Source: Caldiserica bacterium UBA4822 (GTDB lineage: Bacteria > Caldisericota > Caldisericia > Cryosericales > Cryosericaceae). Taken from it: 36,980 nucleotides of DNA. This document shows positions 1-9,420 of the stretch, piece by piece. Position 1 is the first letter of the stretch, and each line of letters begins with the position of its first letter. The notes beneath the pieces are model-generated. The model was not told where the DNA came from and searched no databases. It worked only from the letters and a program-made list of their open reading frames with translations. The position numbers and the translations under genes are program-made. Location of the stretch: NCBI GenBank assembly GCA_002402295.1, contig DHFO01000008.1:1-36980 (forward strand), given 5' to 3'.

Positions 1-713
1 TGCGTGGCAGAGTGGGCCGTGCAGGGCGTCATGCCTATGCCTATATCTTCCATTCCCACGGTGTCCTGCGCGAATCAGCGGCTTTCAAGCGTCTCGAGGC
101 CATTGCCTCGGCCGTGGACTTCGGTGCCGGCCTGCAAGTCGCCCTCAAGGACCTGGAGCTGCGTGGCGCCGGTGACGTCCTGGGCGTGAAGCAGAGCGGC
201 CGGTTCTCCGATGTCGGGTACCACATGTTCCTCTCGATGGTCGAGGAGGAAATCATGAGAGTACGGGGCCAGTACTCGGAGCCTGTGGCGAAGCCCGTGA
301 TCATTCTTGGGATGTCCGCCTTCATCCCTGAGTCCTATGTAGCCGACTCAGGAGAACGGCTGGCACTCTACAACGCTGTCGAACGGGCTGGCGGACAGGA
401 TCTGACAGCACTCGAAGAGCGGACCGTCGACCGCTATGGAGCTCTTCCTCCTGAGGTCCTGGGGATCTTTGCGCTGAAGCGCCTCGAACTGTCACTGATT
501 CCCCTTGGCGTGTCGTCCGTCAAGGAGTCGGGCCAGGCGCTTGTTCTGGAATTTGCCACTCAGGAAGCAGCCACGCGGTTCCTTCGCGCCCATGTCGACC
601 AGATCGCCCACGCCCGAACCGTGCGAGACTCGGTGGTCCTTCCCATGAAGGCCGACCAAAAGCCGCTCTCACTGCTTTCACGGTTGCTTTCGGGGCCGGA
701 AACGGTACACTGA
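1..713 (+). CDS. mfd: Transcription-repair coupling factor Mfd, C-terminal part (5' truncated by window)
   Basis: The reading frame is open from base 3. It begins inside helicase motif VI (RGRVGRAGRHAYAY), the usual end of the Mfd translocase core. The C-terminal part follows, with LKDLELRGAGDVLG and then a PEVLGIFALKRLE-type stretch typical of the regulatory D7 domain. Mfd displaces RNA polymerase stalled at DNA lesions and recruits UvrA. About 235 residues are present, and the N-terminal UvrB-like, RNAP-interacting and most ATPase domains lie upstream of the window. RecG shares motif VI, but here the sequence continues into an Mfd-like D7 region instead of ending soon after the helicase. 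The stop is 4 nt before the mazG ATG, so the two are probably cotranscribed. Confidence 0.93.
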   Translation, partial: RGRVGRAGRHAYAYIFHSHGVLRESAAFKRLEAIASAVDFGAGLQVALKDLELRGAGDVLGVKQSGRFSDVGYHMFLSMVEEEIMRVRGQYSEPVAKPVIILGMSAFIPESYVADSGERLALYNAVERAGGQDLTALEERTVDRYGALPPEVLGIFALKRLELSLIPLGVSSVKESGQALVLEFATQEAATRFLRAHVDQIAHARTVRDSVVLPMKADQKPLSLLSRLLSGPETVH

Positions 714-717
714 AGCA

Positions 718-1863
718 ATGGAAGAATATGAGATACGCATCATTAGTGAGCCGGACCCAGGTCTGCAATTGGCGTTCGAAAGTGGACGGCACGTTGCCTG
801 GGCGGTTCCGGCTGGAACGGATGCTCTGGTCTATGCATCAGCCTCCAGCATCCGGTTTCTGCCAACCTCAGCCCGAACACTGCTGGATCCGGCAGAGGCT
901 ATCGGTTTCCTGACGTGGATACGTTTTGCGGGTCGGCACTATGGCACGATCATCTGTCTGTGTCCTGTCGACATGGCATCCGTTGTTGTGGGGCTTCTCG
1001 GCCGGCTGCCTGGACTGTCTCATGATCCGACAATCGAGGCCAACGACCTGACTCGGGAGGCGATACGGCTGGCCGACGTTCTCTGGCCTCTCGTTGGCAC
1101 CCAGTATACGGCTCTGGAGGAGTTCAGGCTGCTCATTGCCGAGTTGCGCCAGAAGTGTCCATGGGACCGCCAGCAAACGCATGTGTCGCTTCTGGATACG
1201 CTTCTGGAAGAATCCTACGAGGTCGCGCTTGCCATACAGAGGGGCAGCGCGGACGACCTCGAAGAGGAGCTCGGGGATCTGCTGCTACAGGTGTTCATCC
1301 AGTCGGAAATCGCCCGTGAGGAAGATGGCTTCGACATCTGTGACGTGGTTCAGACCGTTGACGACAAGCTGACATTCAGGCATCCGCACGTTTTTGGCAG
1401 CGTTTCGGTGGCATCGAGCGACCAGGTGCTGGAGAACTGGCAGAAGCTCAAGGCCCAGGAGGGTCGGAAGAAGCACTTTGTCGACAGCGCAAAACTACTG
1501 TCGTCCATCGAAAACGCGTTGCTGTCCCAGGAGACCGCCCGTTGCGAGGGGTTCGATTTCGAATCGGCGGACCAGGCCTATGGCAAGCTGCTCGAGGAGT
1601 CCCGCGAGTTGGGAGAGGAACTGAACGCAGCGTCCAGGGACGAACACGCGCTGGCCATGGAGCTGGGGGACGTCCTCTTCTCTGCACTCAACGTCGCGCG
1701 GCTTTCAGGTATCAACCCCGTCAAGGCTCTGCACCACTCGTTCGACAAGTTTCGCGACCGATACGATCGCGTCCGTGCGTACGCGACACAGCAGGAGGTC
1801 GATATTGCGACAGCATCTCCTGAGGAACTGGACCGCTTATGGCAACTGGCGAAGAACGCATAG
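718..1863 (+). CDS. mazG: Nucleoside triphosphate pyrophosphohydrolase MazG with extra N-terminal region
   Basis: MazG hydrolyses (d)NTPs to NMP and pyrophosphate and cleans house of aberrant nucleotides. The first MazG domain spans about residues 135-245, with KCPWDRQQTH (146-155), EESYEV (164-169), EEELGDLLLQV (182-192) and DDKLTFRHPHVF (215-226). A second, shorter MazG-like domain at about 262-350 carries KLLEESREL and ELGDVLFS. This tandem arrangement matches E. coli-type MazG. The first 130 residues are extra. They lack the glycine-rich GxGPGD signature of the methylase fused to MazG in Bacillus YabN, and I do not recognise them. The ATG follows the mfd stop by 4 nt with only a weak GAAG ribosome site. 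The 3' end overlaps the next gene by 25 nt. Confidence 0.93.
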   Translation: MEEYEIRIISEPDPGLQLAFESGRHVAWAVPAGTDALVYASASSIRFLPTSARTLLDPAEAIGFLTWIRFAGRHYGTIICLCPVDMASVVVGLLGRLPGLSHDPTIEANDLTREAIRLADVLWPLVGTQYTALEEFRLLIAELRQKCPWDRQQTHVSLLDTLLEESYEVALAIQRGSADDLEEELGDLLLQVFIQSEIAREEDGFDICDVVQTVDDKLTFRHPHVFGSVSVASSDQVLENWQKLKAQEGRKKHFVDSAKLLSSIENALLSQETARCEGFDFESADQAYGKLLEESRELGEELNAASRDEHALAMELGDVLFSALNVARLSGINPVKALHHSFDKFRDRYDRVRAYATQQEVDIATASPEELDRLWQLAKNA

Positions 1864-3104
1864 ACGACAGTCTCCCGACGACGGGGACGCACGGTGACCA
1901 ACCCGAGCCTGTCACGTTGAGCCCGGAGGATCACGCCGTCAGTCAGCCCGATATTGCTGCTGGGCTCTCTCAACCTCTGCCGCCGGCACCCGATCGTCCC
2001 GAGATTACCAACGTCTGGAGTATCGTCTGGAAGCTTCTGGGAGCACTTGCATTCGGAGCACTCGGTTTCTTCGCTGTCTCACTCATTTCGCATCAGATGA
2101 ATATCGTGAACGTGGTGAGGTCCCTCAATCCCGGCTATATCCTGGCGGCCCTCGTCCTCATCTTCCTTGAGATCGTCTTCCAGGCGCTTCGACTGCAGGC
2201 AATCGTCCGCTCGGTCGGCCTGCGGATCACGTTCCGCACCGCCATGCGCAACATCCTCGTGGGCGAGTTCTTTGCCAGGTTGACACCGTTCGCGGCGGGC
2301 GGAGGTGAACCGGCCCAGATATTCATGCTGTTCAAAGACGACTCAATCAACGTGGCAGATTCGACGATGGTGTTCGCCATCAAGGCGATCCTCGCGGGTG
2401 CTTCCCAGATGGTCGTTCTCGTTTTTGTGCCTGTCTGGCTGTTCTTCTCCGGCCAGAGCCTGGATGTCGGCAATCGCTTCCGTCTCGTCCTGTACATCGG
2501 CATAGCAGCCTACGTGGCCAACTTCGCTCTGCTCGTGTTTTGCCTGATTCGGCTGCAGTGGATCAATGACTACATCGACAGGCTGGTTCAGCATCCGACG
2601 CAGACGCTCAATGGGCGAGGAAGGTTTTGGCAGCGACCAGCGCGCCGTGTAGAGAAATTCGTCAAGGATGCCCTGCGCGCGCGCGAGACAGCCGCCAAGG
2701 CCAATCGACCAATGCTTGCCGCAGGCCTGGCCTATAGTTTCGTCTCCTGGGGTCTCATCGTCCTGACGCCGATCATCCTGCTGTATGGTCTTGGCGTTGC
2801 GTCGTCGATCACCCAGATTGTTGTGGCAACCCTTATCTACTACCTTGCCGTCTCCTATTTTCCAACGCCTGGCGCCTCCGTCGGAGCCGAGCTCGGCGCG
2901 GTGGCCCTGTTTGCCGCGTTTGTTCCACATGGCATCCTGGGGGCTTTCATTCTGATCTGGCGTTTTTTCGATCACTATGTCAAGATGGGCGCCGGCGGCA
3001 TCACCGCCATCGGCGAATTCATGCTGAGGCCGGCCCGTCGTCGCAGGCAGCGTCGACAGGCGGACAAGGGCACCAGCGCACAGGAGGGGGCGAACAAGCC
3101 ATGA
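1839..3104 (+). CDS. Flippase-like integral membrane protein (lysylphosphatidylglycerol synthase TM / UPF0104 family)
   Basis: This 421-residue protein has a polar, proline-rich N-terminal tail (about 1-58), then about seven hydrophobic segments near residues 62-85, 98-117, 177-200, 212-235, 293-320, 322-345 and 350-375. The motif TPFAAGGGEPAQ after the second segment corresponds to the conserved T-x-GGxGGEP-like signature of PF03706 proteins, and PTPGASVGAELG near residue 345 fits the second conserved block. Family members include the membrane domain of MprF and glycolipid-associated transporters. The substrate cannot be inferred here, since no cytosolic synthase domain follows. The Arg/Lys-rich C-terminus is probably cytoplasmic. 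The ATG lies inside the end of mazG, 13 nt after a GAGG, and the stop overlaps deoB by ATGA. Confidence 0.85.
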   Translation: MATGEERIDDSLPTTGTHGDQPEPVTLSPEDHAVSQPDIAAGLSQPLPPAPDRPEITNVWSIVWKLLGALAFGALGFFAVSLISHQMNIVNVVRSLNPGYILAALVLIFLEIVFQALRLQAIVRSVGLRITFRTAMRNILVGEFFARLTPFAAGGGEPAQIFMLFKDDSINVADSTMVFAIKAILAGASQMVVLVFVPVWLFFSGQSLDVGNRFRLVLYIGIAAYVANFALLVFCLIRLQWINDYIDRLVQHPTQTLNGRGRFWQRPARRVEKFVKDALRARETAAKANRPMLAAGLAYSFVSWGLIVLTPIILLYGLGVASSITQIVVATLIYYLAVSYFPTPGASVGAELGAVALFAAFVPHGILGAFILIWRFFDHYVKMGAGGITAIGEFMLRPARRRRQRRQADKGTSAQEGANKP

Positions 3105-4264
3105 AGAAGAGAGCAATCGTCATTGTTCTGGACAGCGTCGGCATCGGCGAAGCCAAGGATGCGTTCATCTATGGGGATGGTGGTTCGGACACACTTCGCC
3201 ACATCTACAAGAGCGTGCCGGGTTTTCACCTCCCCCATCTCGAAGAACTTGGCCTGAAGTATCTGCTCGACCTGCGCTTCGACAGCCCGGTGGGTTCCTT
3301 CGGGATCATGGAGGAGAAAGCCAGGGGGAAGGATTCTGTGAGCGGTCATTGGGAGATGATGGGACTGACACTGACAAAGCCGTTCCCCACGTATCCCAAC
3401 GGGTTTCCGCCTGAGGTCATTGAAGCCTTCGAAAAGCGCTTCAGTACGAAGGCTCTGGGCAACCGCCCTGAGTCCGGGACGACAATCATCGCGGAACTGG
3501 GCGAAGAGCATATGCGTACCGGCTATCCGATCGTCTATACGTCCGCCGACTCCGTGTTCCAGATTGCAGCCCACAACGAGGTCATCCCCTTGGACAAGCT
3601 GTATGAGATGTGCGAGATCAGCCGGCGCGAGATCCTCGTGGGCGACCATCTGGTTGGGCGTGTCATAGCACGTCCCTTCACCGGGACCCCGGGGCACTTC
3701 GTGCGTACAGAAGACAGGCGTGACTACGCTGCACAGCCGCTGGGGCCAACCACCTTGACGCAGGTGAGTGGTGCGGGGCTGGACGTCATTGCCGTCGGCA
3801 AGACATGGGACCTGTTCAACGGCGATGGATTCACGCAGCACTTTCACACGGGGAACAATCAGGAGGGCACTCAGAAGACGATCGAGCTGGTCAAGTCCAA
3901 CGCGTGGCATGGCCTTCTCTTTACGAATCTGGTGGACTTCGACATGCTCTACGGTCACCGGCGCAACGTTGCCGGATACGCGGTCGCGCTCGAACGGTTC
4001 GACGAGGCCATGCCAGAACTCATGGATTCCATGCGCAAGGACGATCTTCTTATCATCTCTGCAGACCATGGATGCGACCCGACGTTCACTGGCCATACGG
4101 ACCATACGCGTGAGTACGTTCCGCTGCTCGTCTACTCCCCGTCGCTGCGCGGGGGTACGTACCTGGGGGTCCGGGAGGGGTTTGCGGACCTTGGCGCTAC
4201 CGTGTCCGACCATCTCGGACTGACGCCCATTGCCGGGAAGAGTTTCCTTGGCGACATGCGCTAG
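3101..4264 (+). CDS. deoB: Phosphopentomutase
   Basis: DeoB interconverts (deoxy)ribose 1-phosphate and 5-phosphate, linking nucleoside phosphorolysis to central metabolism. The 387-residue length and alkaline-phosphatase-fold metal motifs fit: VLDSVGIGE at 9-17 (metal Asp11), GKDSVSGHWEMMG at 76-88 around the candidate nucleophile, and SADHGCDP (320-327) plus GHTDHTREYVP (about 332-342) for further metal ligands. Hydroxy residues at 79 and 81 are Ser; many homologues have Thr there, and I cannot decide which is catalytic. The start is chosen for its ATGA overlap with the upstream gene and a strong AGGAGGGGG ribosome site. PNP and Pdp, encoded at 16-18 kb, would supply its substrates. Confidence 0.96.
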   Translation: MKKRAIVIVLDSVGIGEAKDAFIYGDGGSDTLRHIYKSVPGFHLPHLEELGLKYLLDLRFDSPVGSFGIMEEKARGKDSVSGHWEMMGLTLTKPFPTYPNGFPPEVIEAFEKRFSTKALGNRPESGTTIIAELGEEHMRTGYPIVYTSADSVFQIAAHNEVIPLDKLYEMCEISRREILVGDHLVGRVIARPFTGTPGHFVRTEDRRDYAAQPLGPTTLTQVSGAGLDVIAVGKTWDLFNGDGFTQHFHTGNNQEGTQKTIELVKSNAWHGLLFTNLVDFDMLYGHRRNVAGYAVALERFDEAMPELMDSMRKDDLLIISADHGCDPTFTGHTDHTREYVPLLVYSPSLRGGTYLGVREGFADLGATVSDHLGLTPIAGKSFLGDMR

Positions 4265-4296
4265 TCCTTCCGGGCGATGGCAAGAGTAGGAACTCG

Positions 4297-6738
4297 ATGA
4301 ACGCAGGAGGAAGCTCGTCCGACCCTCACAGTTGGGGCACAGTGCTGCGGGATCTGGTGCAGCTTGAGGTCAAACGAGGCTGTCACAATGACGCGGCGGT
4401 AGGGGGGTTTGCGCGGCTTGCCCTTTCACTGGTGGACACTGCGACAGCCCCGAAGGGGAGCGCTGCCCACGAGCGACTCGTGCGGGAGGCCCATTCGCTC
4501 CTGGTGGACTACGAGTTTCTTGAATCGCCCGGGCGCAGTGAACGCTGCAGTGCTCTGCTGGCGTTGCTGAGTTCGCAGAACCAGCAAGCCCCCCGGGATC
4601 CCGAGCCTGTGCCGGAGTTGACCCAGAGCCGTGTCGGGGGCTCTGCGAACATCCTCATCGACACGCTTGAACAACCGGTGTCCAACCTTTGGGGCATCGG
4701 GCCCAGGGTTCAGGAGACCCTTGCGAGACTGGCAATTGTAACCATCTCAGATCTGCTGCAGCATGCTCCCAGGAGGTATGTCGACCTCCGGCAGCCGCAG
4801 CGTATCTCACCGGACGTACTCGGCCAGGCCCTGTTCGTGAAGGCGCGTCTGGTGTCCGTGGTGCAGATTCGGCGCAAGGTGCTGCTTGTGAAGGGGAAGG
4901 CCAGGGACTCCTCCGGCCGCGTCTTCGGTCTTGTCTGGTTCAACAACAGGTTCGTTGCCAGTCGGTTGGTGCCGGGACACGAGTACGACTTCTATGGCCG
5001 CCTGGAAAACTCGTTTGACGGTCCACAGCTGACCCAGCCGACCTTCGAGGAGACGGGCACTCCCGCTGCTCAGCTGAACATGAACCGCCTCGTCCCCGTC
5101 TATGGTCTGACCTCCGGATTGAGCCAGAAGTCGCTCCGACAGCACATGTGGCGAGCTCTTGAACGTCTTCCGCAGGACGGGGCCGAGTACCTTCCTGCCG
5201 ACGTGGCAGCGCAGTTCAACGTGCCGGACTTGTCCCGGAGCTACCATGCCCTGCACTTTCCCGAGGACGAAGCCCAGGCAGAGGAGGCCAGGGGCCGGTT
5301 CGCCTTTGACAGTCTGTTTCTGTTCGAACTGCGGGTTCTTATGCACAAGCGCTCGGAACAGGTCAGTACCGCCCCCCGGTTTGTCTTGCCCGCCGGAACG
5401 GTGGAACGGTACGCGAGCAGCCTGCCGTTTGAGTCTACCGGCTCACAGATGGCAGCCATGCGCGACATTGCAGACGATGTCCAGGGGCACAAGCAGATGC
5501 ACCGCCTGCTGCACGGAGACGTTGGTTCCGGCAAGACGGCGGTGGCGGGATTCGGCGTCTATGCAGCAAAGGTGGCTGGATTTCAGAGCGCTGTCCTGAG
5601 TCCTACGGAGATTCTCGCTCAGCAGACGGGCGCAGTGCTGGCGGACCTGCTGCTGCCGCTGGGAATACGAGTGGGCGTGCTTGTGGGAGGGATGAGCAAG
5701 ACGGAGCGCAACAGCGTGCTCCGGGAACTCGCCGACGGTGGTATTGACCTGCTGGTAGGAACGCATGCCATGCTCGAAGAAGGGGTGGCATTTGCGCGCC
5801 TTGGGTTGACCGTGGTCGATGAGCAGCATCGCTTCGGGGTCGCCCAGCGGCTCGCACTCGGGACAAAGGGCGAACAACCCCACTCTCTGGTCATGAGCGC
5901 CACGCCAATTCCTCGCACGCTGGCTCTCACCATCTACGGTGACCTGGATATCTCCGAGCTCACGGAGAAACCAGCTGGTAGAAGTCCGATCGTTACTCGG
6001 ATGCTCACCCCTGCAGAGCGGGAGGTCGCCTATGACATTGTGCGCGCGGAGGTGGCGCGCGGAAGGCAGGCCTTTGTTGTCGTGCCCGCTATCGATGCGG
6101 GGGGTGAAGAAGAGGACGCCACAGCATCGGTGGAGGAAACGATGAAGCGTCTGACGGCTTCAAGCCTCAAGGGGCTGAGGCTGGCTTCTCTTCATGGCAG
6201 AATGAAGGCCGCGGAGAAGGGCGCGGCCATGGCTGCATTCCGTGCGCAGGACATTGACGTTCTCGTGTCGACGACGGTTGTCGAGGTTGGCATTGACGTC
6301 CCGAACGCGACTGTCATGGTCATCGAGGACGCGGACCGGTTCGGCCTGGCAACGCTCCATCAGTTGCGCGGAAGGGTGGGTCGGGGTTCTTCGGCGTCGC
6401 AGTGCATTCTTGTCCAGGGGACCGCGACACCTGAGAGTACGCAGCGGCTGCAGGTGCTGGTCGATTGCGACGACGGCTTTACGATAGCGGATGAGGACCT
6501 GAAGCTGCGCGGCCCTGGCGACATTCTCGGGACCGTTCAGCATGGGTTCGACGTCCCCCTGTTCGGTTCAACGAGCATGTTGAGTTATCGTGACCTGTCG
6601 CGCCTTCCCGATATCCGGGCTGCTGCCGGCCAGCTCCTGGAGAGGGACCCCGAACTGACGGCGCCGGAGGACACAAACCTTGCCCGCATGCTGGTGCTGA
6701 GGTATCCGCCTGCGCAGCCTTCCGTGGAGGAGAACTGA
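4297..6738 (+). CDS. recG: ATP-dependent DNA helicase RecG
   Basis: RecG remodels stalled replication forks and Holliday junctions. An N-terminal region of about 125 residues precedes the HhH-like and OB-fold wedge section (WGIGPRVQETLARL near 130-143, then an OB-like stretch to about 240). The SF2 helicase core follows: Walker A GDVGSGKT (from residue 407), DEQHRFGV (508), SATPIPRTLAL (534) and QLRGRVGRG (689), with LKLRGPGDILGTVQHG near the end. Bacterial RecG is usually about 680-780 residues, so 813 reflects the longer N-terminus. Long N-terminal RecG extensions are known in other phyla. It is preceded by a 32-nt gap after deoB and a modest AGTAGGA ribosome site, and the stop is 1 nt before rsmD. 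Confidence 0.97.
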   Translation: MNAGGSSSDPHSWGTVLRDLVQLEVKRGCHNDAAVGGFARLALSLVDTATAPKGSAAHERLVREAHSLLVDYEFLESPGRSERCSALLALLSSQNQQAPRDPEPVPELTQSRVGGSANILIDTLEQPVSNLWGIGPRVQETLARLAIVTISDLLQHAPRRYVDLRQPQRISPDVLGQALFVKARLVSVVQIRRKVLLVKGKARDSSGRVFGLVWFNNRFVASRLVPGHEYDFYGRLENSFDGPQLTQPTFEETGTPAAQLNMNRLVPVYGLTSGLSQKSLRQHMWRALERLPQDGAEYLPADVAAQFNVPDLSRSYHALHFPEDEAQAEEARGRFAFDSLFLFELRVLMHKRSEQVSTAPRFVLPAGTVERYASSLPFESTGSQMAAMRDIADDVQGHKQMHRLLHGDVGSGKTAVAGFGVYAAKVAGFQSAVLSPTEILAQQTGAVLADLLLPLGIRVGVLVGGMSKTERNSVLRELADGGIDLLVGTHAMLEEGVAFARLGLTVVDEQHRFGVAQRLALGTKGEQPHSLVMSATPIPRTLALTIYGDLDISELTEKPAGRSPIVTRMLTPAEREVAYDIVRAEVARGRQAFVVVPAIDAGGEEEDATASVEETMKRLTASSLKGLRLASLHGRMKAAEKGAAMAAFRAQDIDVLVSTTVVEVGIDVPNATVMVIEDADRFGLATLHQLRGRVGRGSSASQCILVQGTATPESTQRLQVLVDCDDGFTIADEDLKLRGPGDILGTVQHGFDVPLFGSTSMLSYRDLSRLPDIRAAAGQLLERDPELTAPEDTNLARMLVLRYPPAQPSVEEN

Positions 6739-6739
6739 C

Positions 6740-7336
6740 ATGATCGTGCAATCGGGGTCGTTCAGAGGCCGGCCGCTCAAGGCTCTGGGCAGACAACCGT
6801 GGCTGAGGCCAACATCAGACAAAGCCAGAGAGGCCTTGATGGATGTTCTGCGCCCTATCATCGGGGGGGCGCGGTTTGTCGACACATGCTGCGGTACGGG
6901 AGCTATTGGTATTGAAGCACTCAGCAATGGCGCGTCACATGCTGTGTTCGTTGACAGCGATACCCGCTCCATTCGCCTCGTGACTTCGAATCTCCGAAGC
7001 CTGGGACTTCTCGAACAAGCCTTGGTTATGAAGGCCGATGCAGTTGCCTTCGCATCCGGCCTGAGGGGGACGGAGTTTGATATCCTGTTTGCAGATCCCC
7101 CGTTTGGTTCTGGGTTGCACAATCCTCTGCTCGAGACGCTCGCCGGGCATTTGTGCGGTGAGGCCGATGGCTGTATCATTGTCATGGAACATGCTTCAAG
7201 AGAAGGATTGCTGGATAGGTATGAGGGCGACGCCGTGACCCTGCGCAGGTACCAGGAACGGCGCTATGGAGATGTAAGCATGGCGTTCTTTCGGGCAGTC
7301 AGGCGTGACGTTCCGGCTGTGGAGGGCCAGCGGTGA
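6740..7336 (+). CDS. rsmD: 16S rRNA (guanine966-N2)-methyltransferase RsmD
   Basis: RsmD methylates G966 of 16S rRNA on the small subunit. The 198-residue protein has the family start RPTSDKAREALMDVL, the SAM-binding motif I DTCCGTGAIGIEAL, an acidic VDSD after strand 2, and the catalytic DPPF (ADPPFGSG). The C-terminus contains the KKRYG-like variant QERRYGDVSMAFF. It is encoded 1 nt after the recG stop, with GGAGGAG just upstream. The stop overlaps the pgpH GTG start as GTGA, which indicates translational coupling. A general DNA/RNA methylase is the only alternative, and the motif set favours RsmD. Confidence 0.93.
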   Translation: MIVQSGSFRGRPLKALGRQPWLRPTSDKAREALMDVLRPIIGGARFVDTCCGTGAIGIEALSNGASHAVFVDSDTRSIRLVTSNLRSLGLLEQALVMKADAVAFASGLRGTEFDILFADPPFGSGLHNPLLETLAGHLCGEADGCIIVMEHASREGLLDRYEGDAVTLRRYQERRYGDVSMAFFRAVRRDVPAVEGQR

Positions 7337-9420
7337 GGGCACGACATCAGGCGGTTCGCGGCTCAGAGAACCCGGGGCGTCGTCTTGCCCGGACGTTCCG
7401 GCGGTTCAAGCATGTGGGAGCCTTTGTGTTGGCGCTTGTCGCGCTCGGCTCGGCGATGCTGTCAGCCCTTCCCTACGTGCCTCCTGTTCGCTCTGTGGTG
7501 GAGGGGGCGACAGCAACAGCCGACATCGCTCCGCGGCGCACTGTCGTGTACGTAGACCAGGCAAGAACCGAGGAACTGCGAAAGCGTGTCTCCGACGAGG
7601 TGGCTCCTATCTACAAGTTTGACAGCTCTCGACTTCCAGCTGCCCTGACTTCGTTTGATGCTACTGTCGCACGTATCCTGACCATCCGCGCGCAGGACCT
7701 GCCAACGGACAAAGCGTCTGAGCGTATTGCGGCAGTGTTGATGACGTCGGCAGGCAGCACGACAAAATACCTGGCGACGTGTTCCGAGTCTGAACTGCAG
7801 TCGTGCAAGGCTGCGGCGCGTCAGGCGCTGACCGCTGTCATGAGCAAGGGCGTCCTCGAAGGTGCCGAAGAGACAGCGTTGGAGAACATCAATACGGAGT
7901 TGAGGAACCTAGGCATTGCAGATAACCAGGTCCGGGCAGCCTATTTGTTCGCAGTGCCGGCAGTACAGCCGAACCTCATGTATGACCAGGAGGCGACACT
8001 GGAGGCACGCGACAAGGCTGCTGCGGCGGTGTCCCCGATTGTGTCGACACTTCCAGCGGGGGTTCCGGTCGTCAAGAAGGGAGCCACGCTGGATAGCGCA
8101 ACCGTGCAGTTGCTTCAGACGACGGGGCTGGTATGGGGCGGACGAGCCTTGCGGAACGTCACTTCCCAGCTGGCGGTCACTCTTCTCGTCTGGGTGCTCG
8201 TTGCCGTCGCTGCTGCCCTTGACGGTTCTGGAGGCGCCAGGACCGACCGGTTGCTCATGGAAGTGGGTGTCGTGGGTGGTGCATGTGTTGTCCTGGTTTG
8301 GCTTGTGGACGGCATTCTCGCCATGCTGGCTCCGTTTCTCCTCGCCCTGCTGCTGGGATTTGTGTTCTTCGACGACCTTCTGGCGGTGGTGTTGGGTCTG
8401 GGGACCATGGCGGTGGCATGGATCATGGGTCCGACCACAGCCGAGGTGCTCTGCGGACTGGTCGTGGGTACGATTGTCGTGATCATGGTCATGCGGAAAG
8501 TCAGCGAGACCAGCGCCCTGATGATCGCCGGTCCCCTTGGCGGACTGACAGCGGGCCTGGTGTATGCCTTTCTGGCGGGCCTCACTGAGCAGGGGTCGAG
8601 GCCTGTCGTCACGAATGCCCTCTACCTCACGGGGGGCGGGGTGCTTGCGGCTCTGCTAGCCCTGGGCCTCACCTACGCAATCGAGCGCTGGTTCAACGTT
8701 GCCACGGGGATGCGGCTCCGTGAGCTGCTAGATACAGGCAGCAAGCTGCTTACGGAGTTGTTTGAAAGTGCCCCGGGCACCTATCACCACAGTCTGAACG
8801 TTGCAAATCTCGCGTCTGGCGCCGCTCAGCGCGTGGGAGCTGACTGGTTGCTGACCAGGGTGGGCGCCTATTATCACGACATCGGAAAGCTGCTGCACCC
8901 GCAGTTCTTTGGTGAGAATCGCGGCGAGTTGCCCAACATTCACGAGGACATTTCACCTGAACTCAGCACCAAGGTTATTCTTGAGCATGTGCAGGCTGGG
9001 GTGACCATTGCTCAAAGCCATCACCTTCCTTCCAAAGTCATTGATATTATCGCCGAGCACCACGGGACGAGCGTGGTTCAGTTCTTCTACGACAAGGCGG
9101 CCGCTGAGCGTGCTAACCTGTCGCCCGACGCGTTCCGGTACCAGGGGCCCAAGCCACACTCGAAGGAATCTTCGCTGGTGTTTCTGGCCGACGGAGTAGA
9201 AGCTGCGGCGCGCTCGCTTCCCAGGGTCGACAAGGCTTCGCTTGAGGCCCTGATAGCAAATATCGTCGCTGCGCGGATGAGCGATGGGCAGTTGTCCGAA
9301 TCGCAACTTACGCTAGGCAACATTGCAGCGGTGAAAGAATACTTTCTGACATCGCTGATCTCTTTCTATCATGTTCGTGACGCATATTCGACCACTGAGG
9401 AGGCAAATGAAAGAGTCTGA
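7333..9420 (+). CDS. pgpH: 7TM-HD domain cyclic-di-AMP phosphodiesterase (PgpH family)
   Basis: This 695-residue membrane HD hydrolase is of the 7TMR-HD type. After a basic N-terminus, a first transmembrane helix (about 34-54) leads to an extracytoplasmic domain (about 60-255, 7TMR-HDED-like). A block of about seven hydrophobic helices follows (about 270-455), then a cytoplasmic HD domain with YHHSLNVANLA, YYHDIGKL (H515-D516), NIHEDISPELS and EHHGTS. In Listeria and other bacteria this family degrades c-di-AMP to pApA. Activity here is inferred by family. The GTG start sits in a GTGA overlap with rsmD. The 3' end overlaps ybeY by 14 nt, the common pgpH-ybeY order. Confidence 0.93.
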   Translation: MRARHQAVRGSENPGRRLARTFRRFKHVGAFVLALVALGSAMLSALPYVPPVRSVVEGATATADIAPRRTVVYVDQARTEELRKRVSDEVAPIYKFDSSRLPAALTSFDATVARILTIRAQDLPTDKASERIAAVLMTSAGSTTKYLATCSESELQSCKAAARQALTAVMSKGVLEGAEETALENINTELRNLGIADNQVRAAYLFAVPAVQPNLMYDQEATLEARDKAAAAVSPIVSTLPAGVPVVKKGATLDSATVQLLQTTGLVWGGRALRNVTSQLAVTLLVWVLVAVAAALDGSGGARTDRLLMEVGVVGGACVVLVWLVDGILAMLAPFLLALLLGFVFFDDLLAVVLGLGTMAVAWIMGPTTAEVLCGLVVGTIVVIMVMRKVSETSALMIAGPLGGLTAGLVYAFLAGLTEQGSRPVVTNALYLTGGGVLAALLALGLTYAIERWFNVATGMRLRELLDTGSKLLTELFESAPGTYHHSLNVANLASGAAQRVGADWLLTRVGAYYHDIGKLLHPQFFGENRGELPNIHEDISPELSTKVILEHVQAGVTIAQSHHLPSKVIDIIAEHHGTSVVQFFYDKAAAERANLSPDAFRYQGPKPHSKESSLVFLADGVEAAARSLPRVDKASLEALIANIVAARMSDGQLSESQLTLGNIAAVKEYFLTSLISFYHVRDAYSTTEEANERV

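Noticed and set aside
2975..4213. 412-residue open frame on the minus strand opposite deoB
   Set aside because: It is a shadow of deoB, whose motifs are complete; its own sequence shows no domain.
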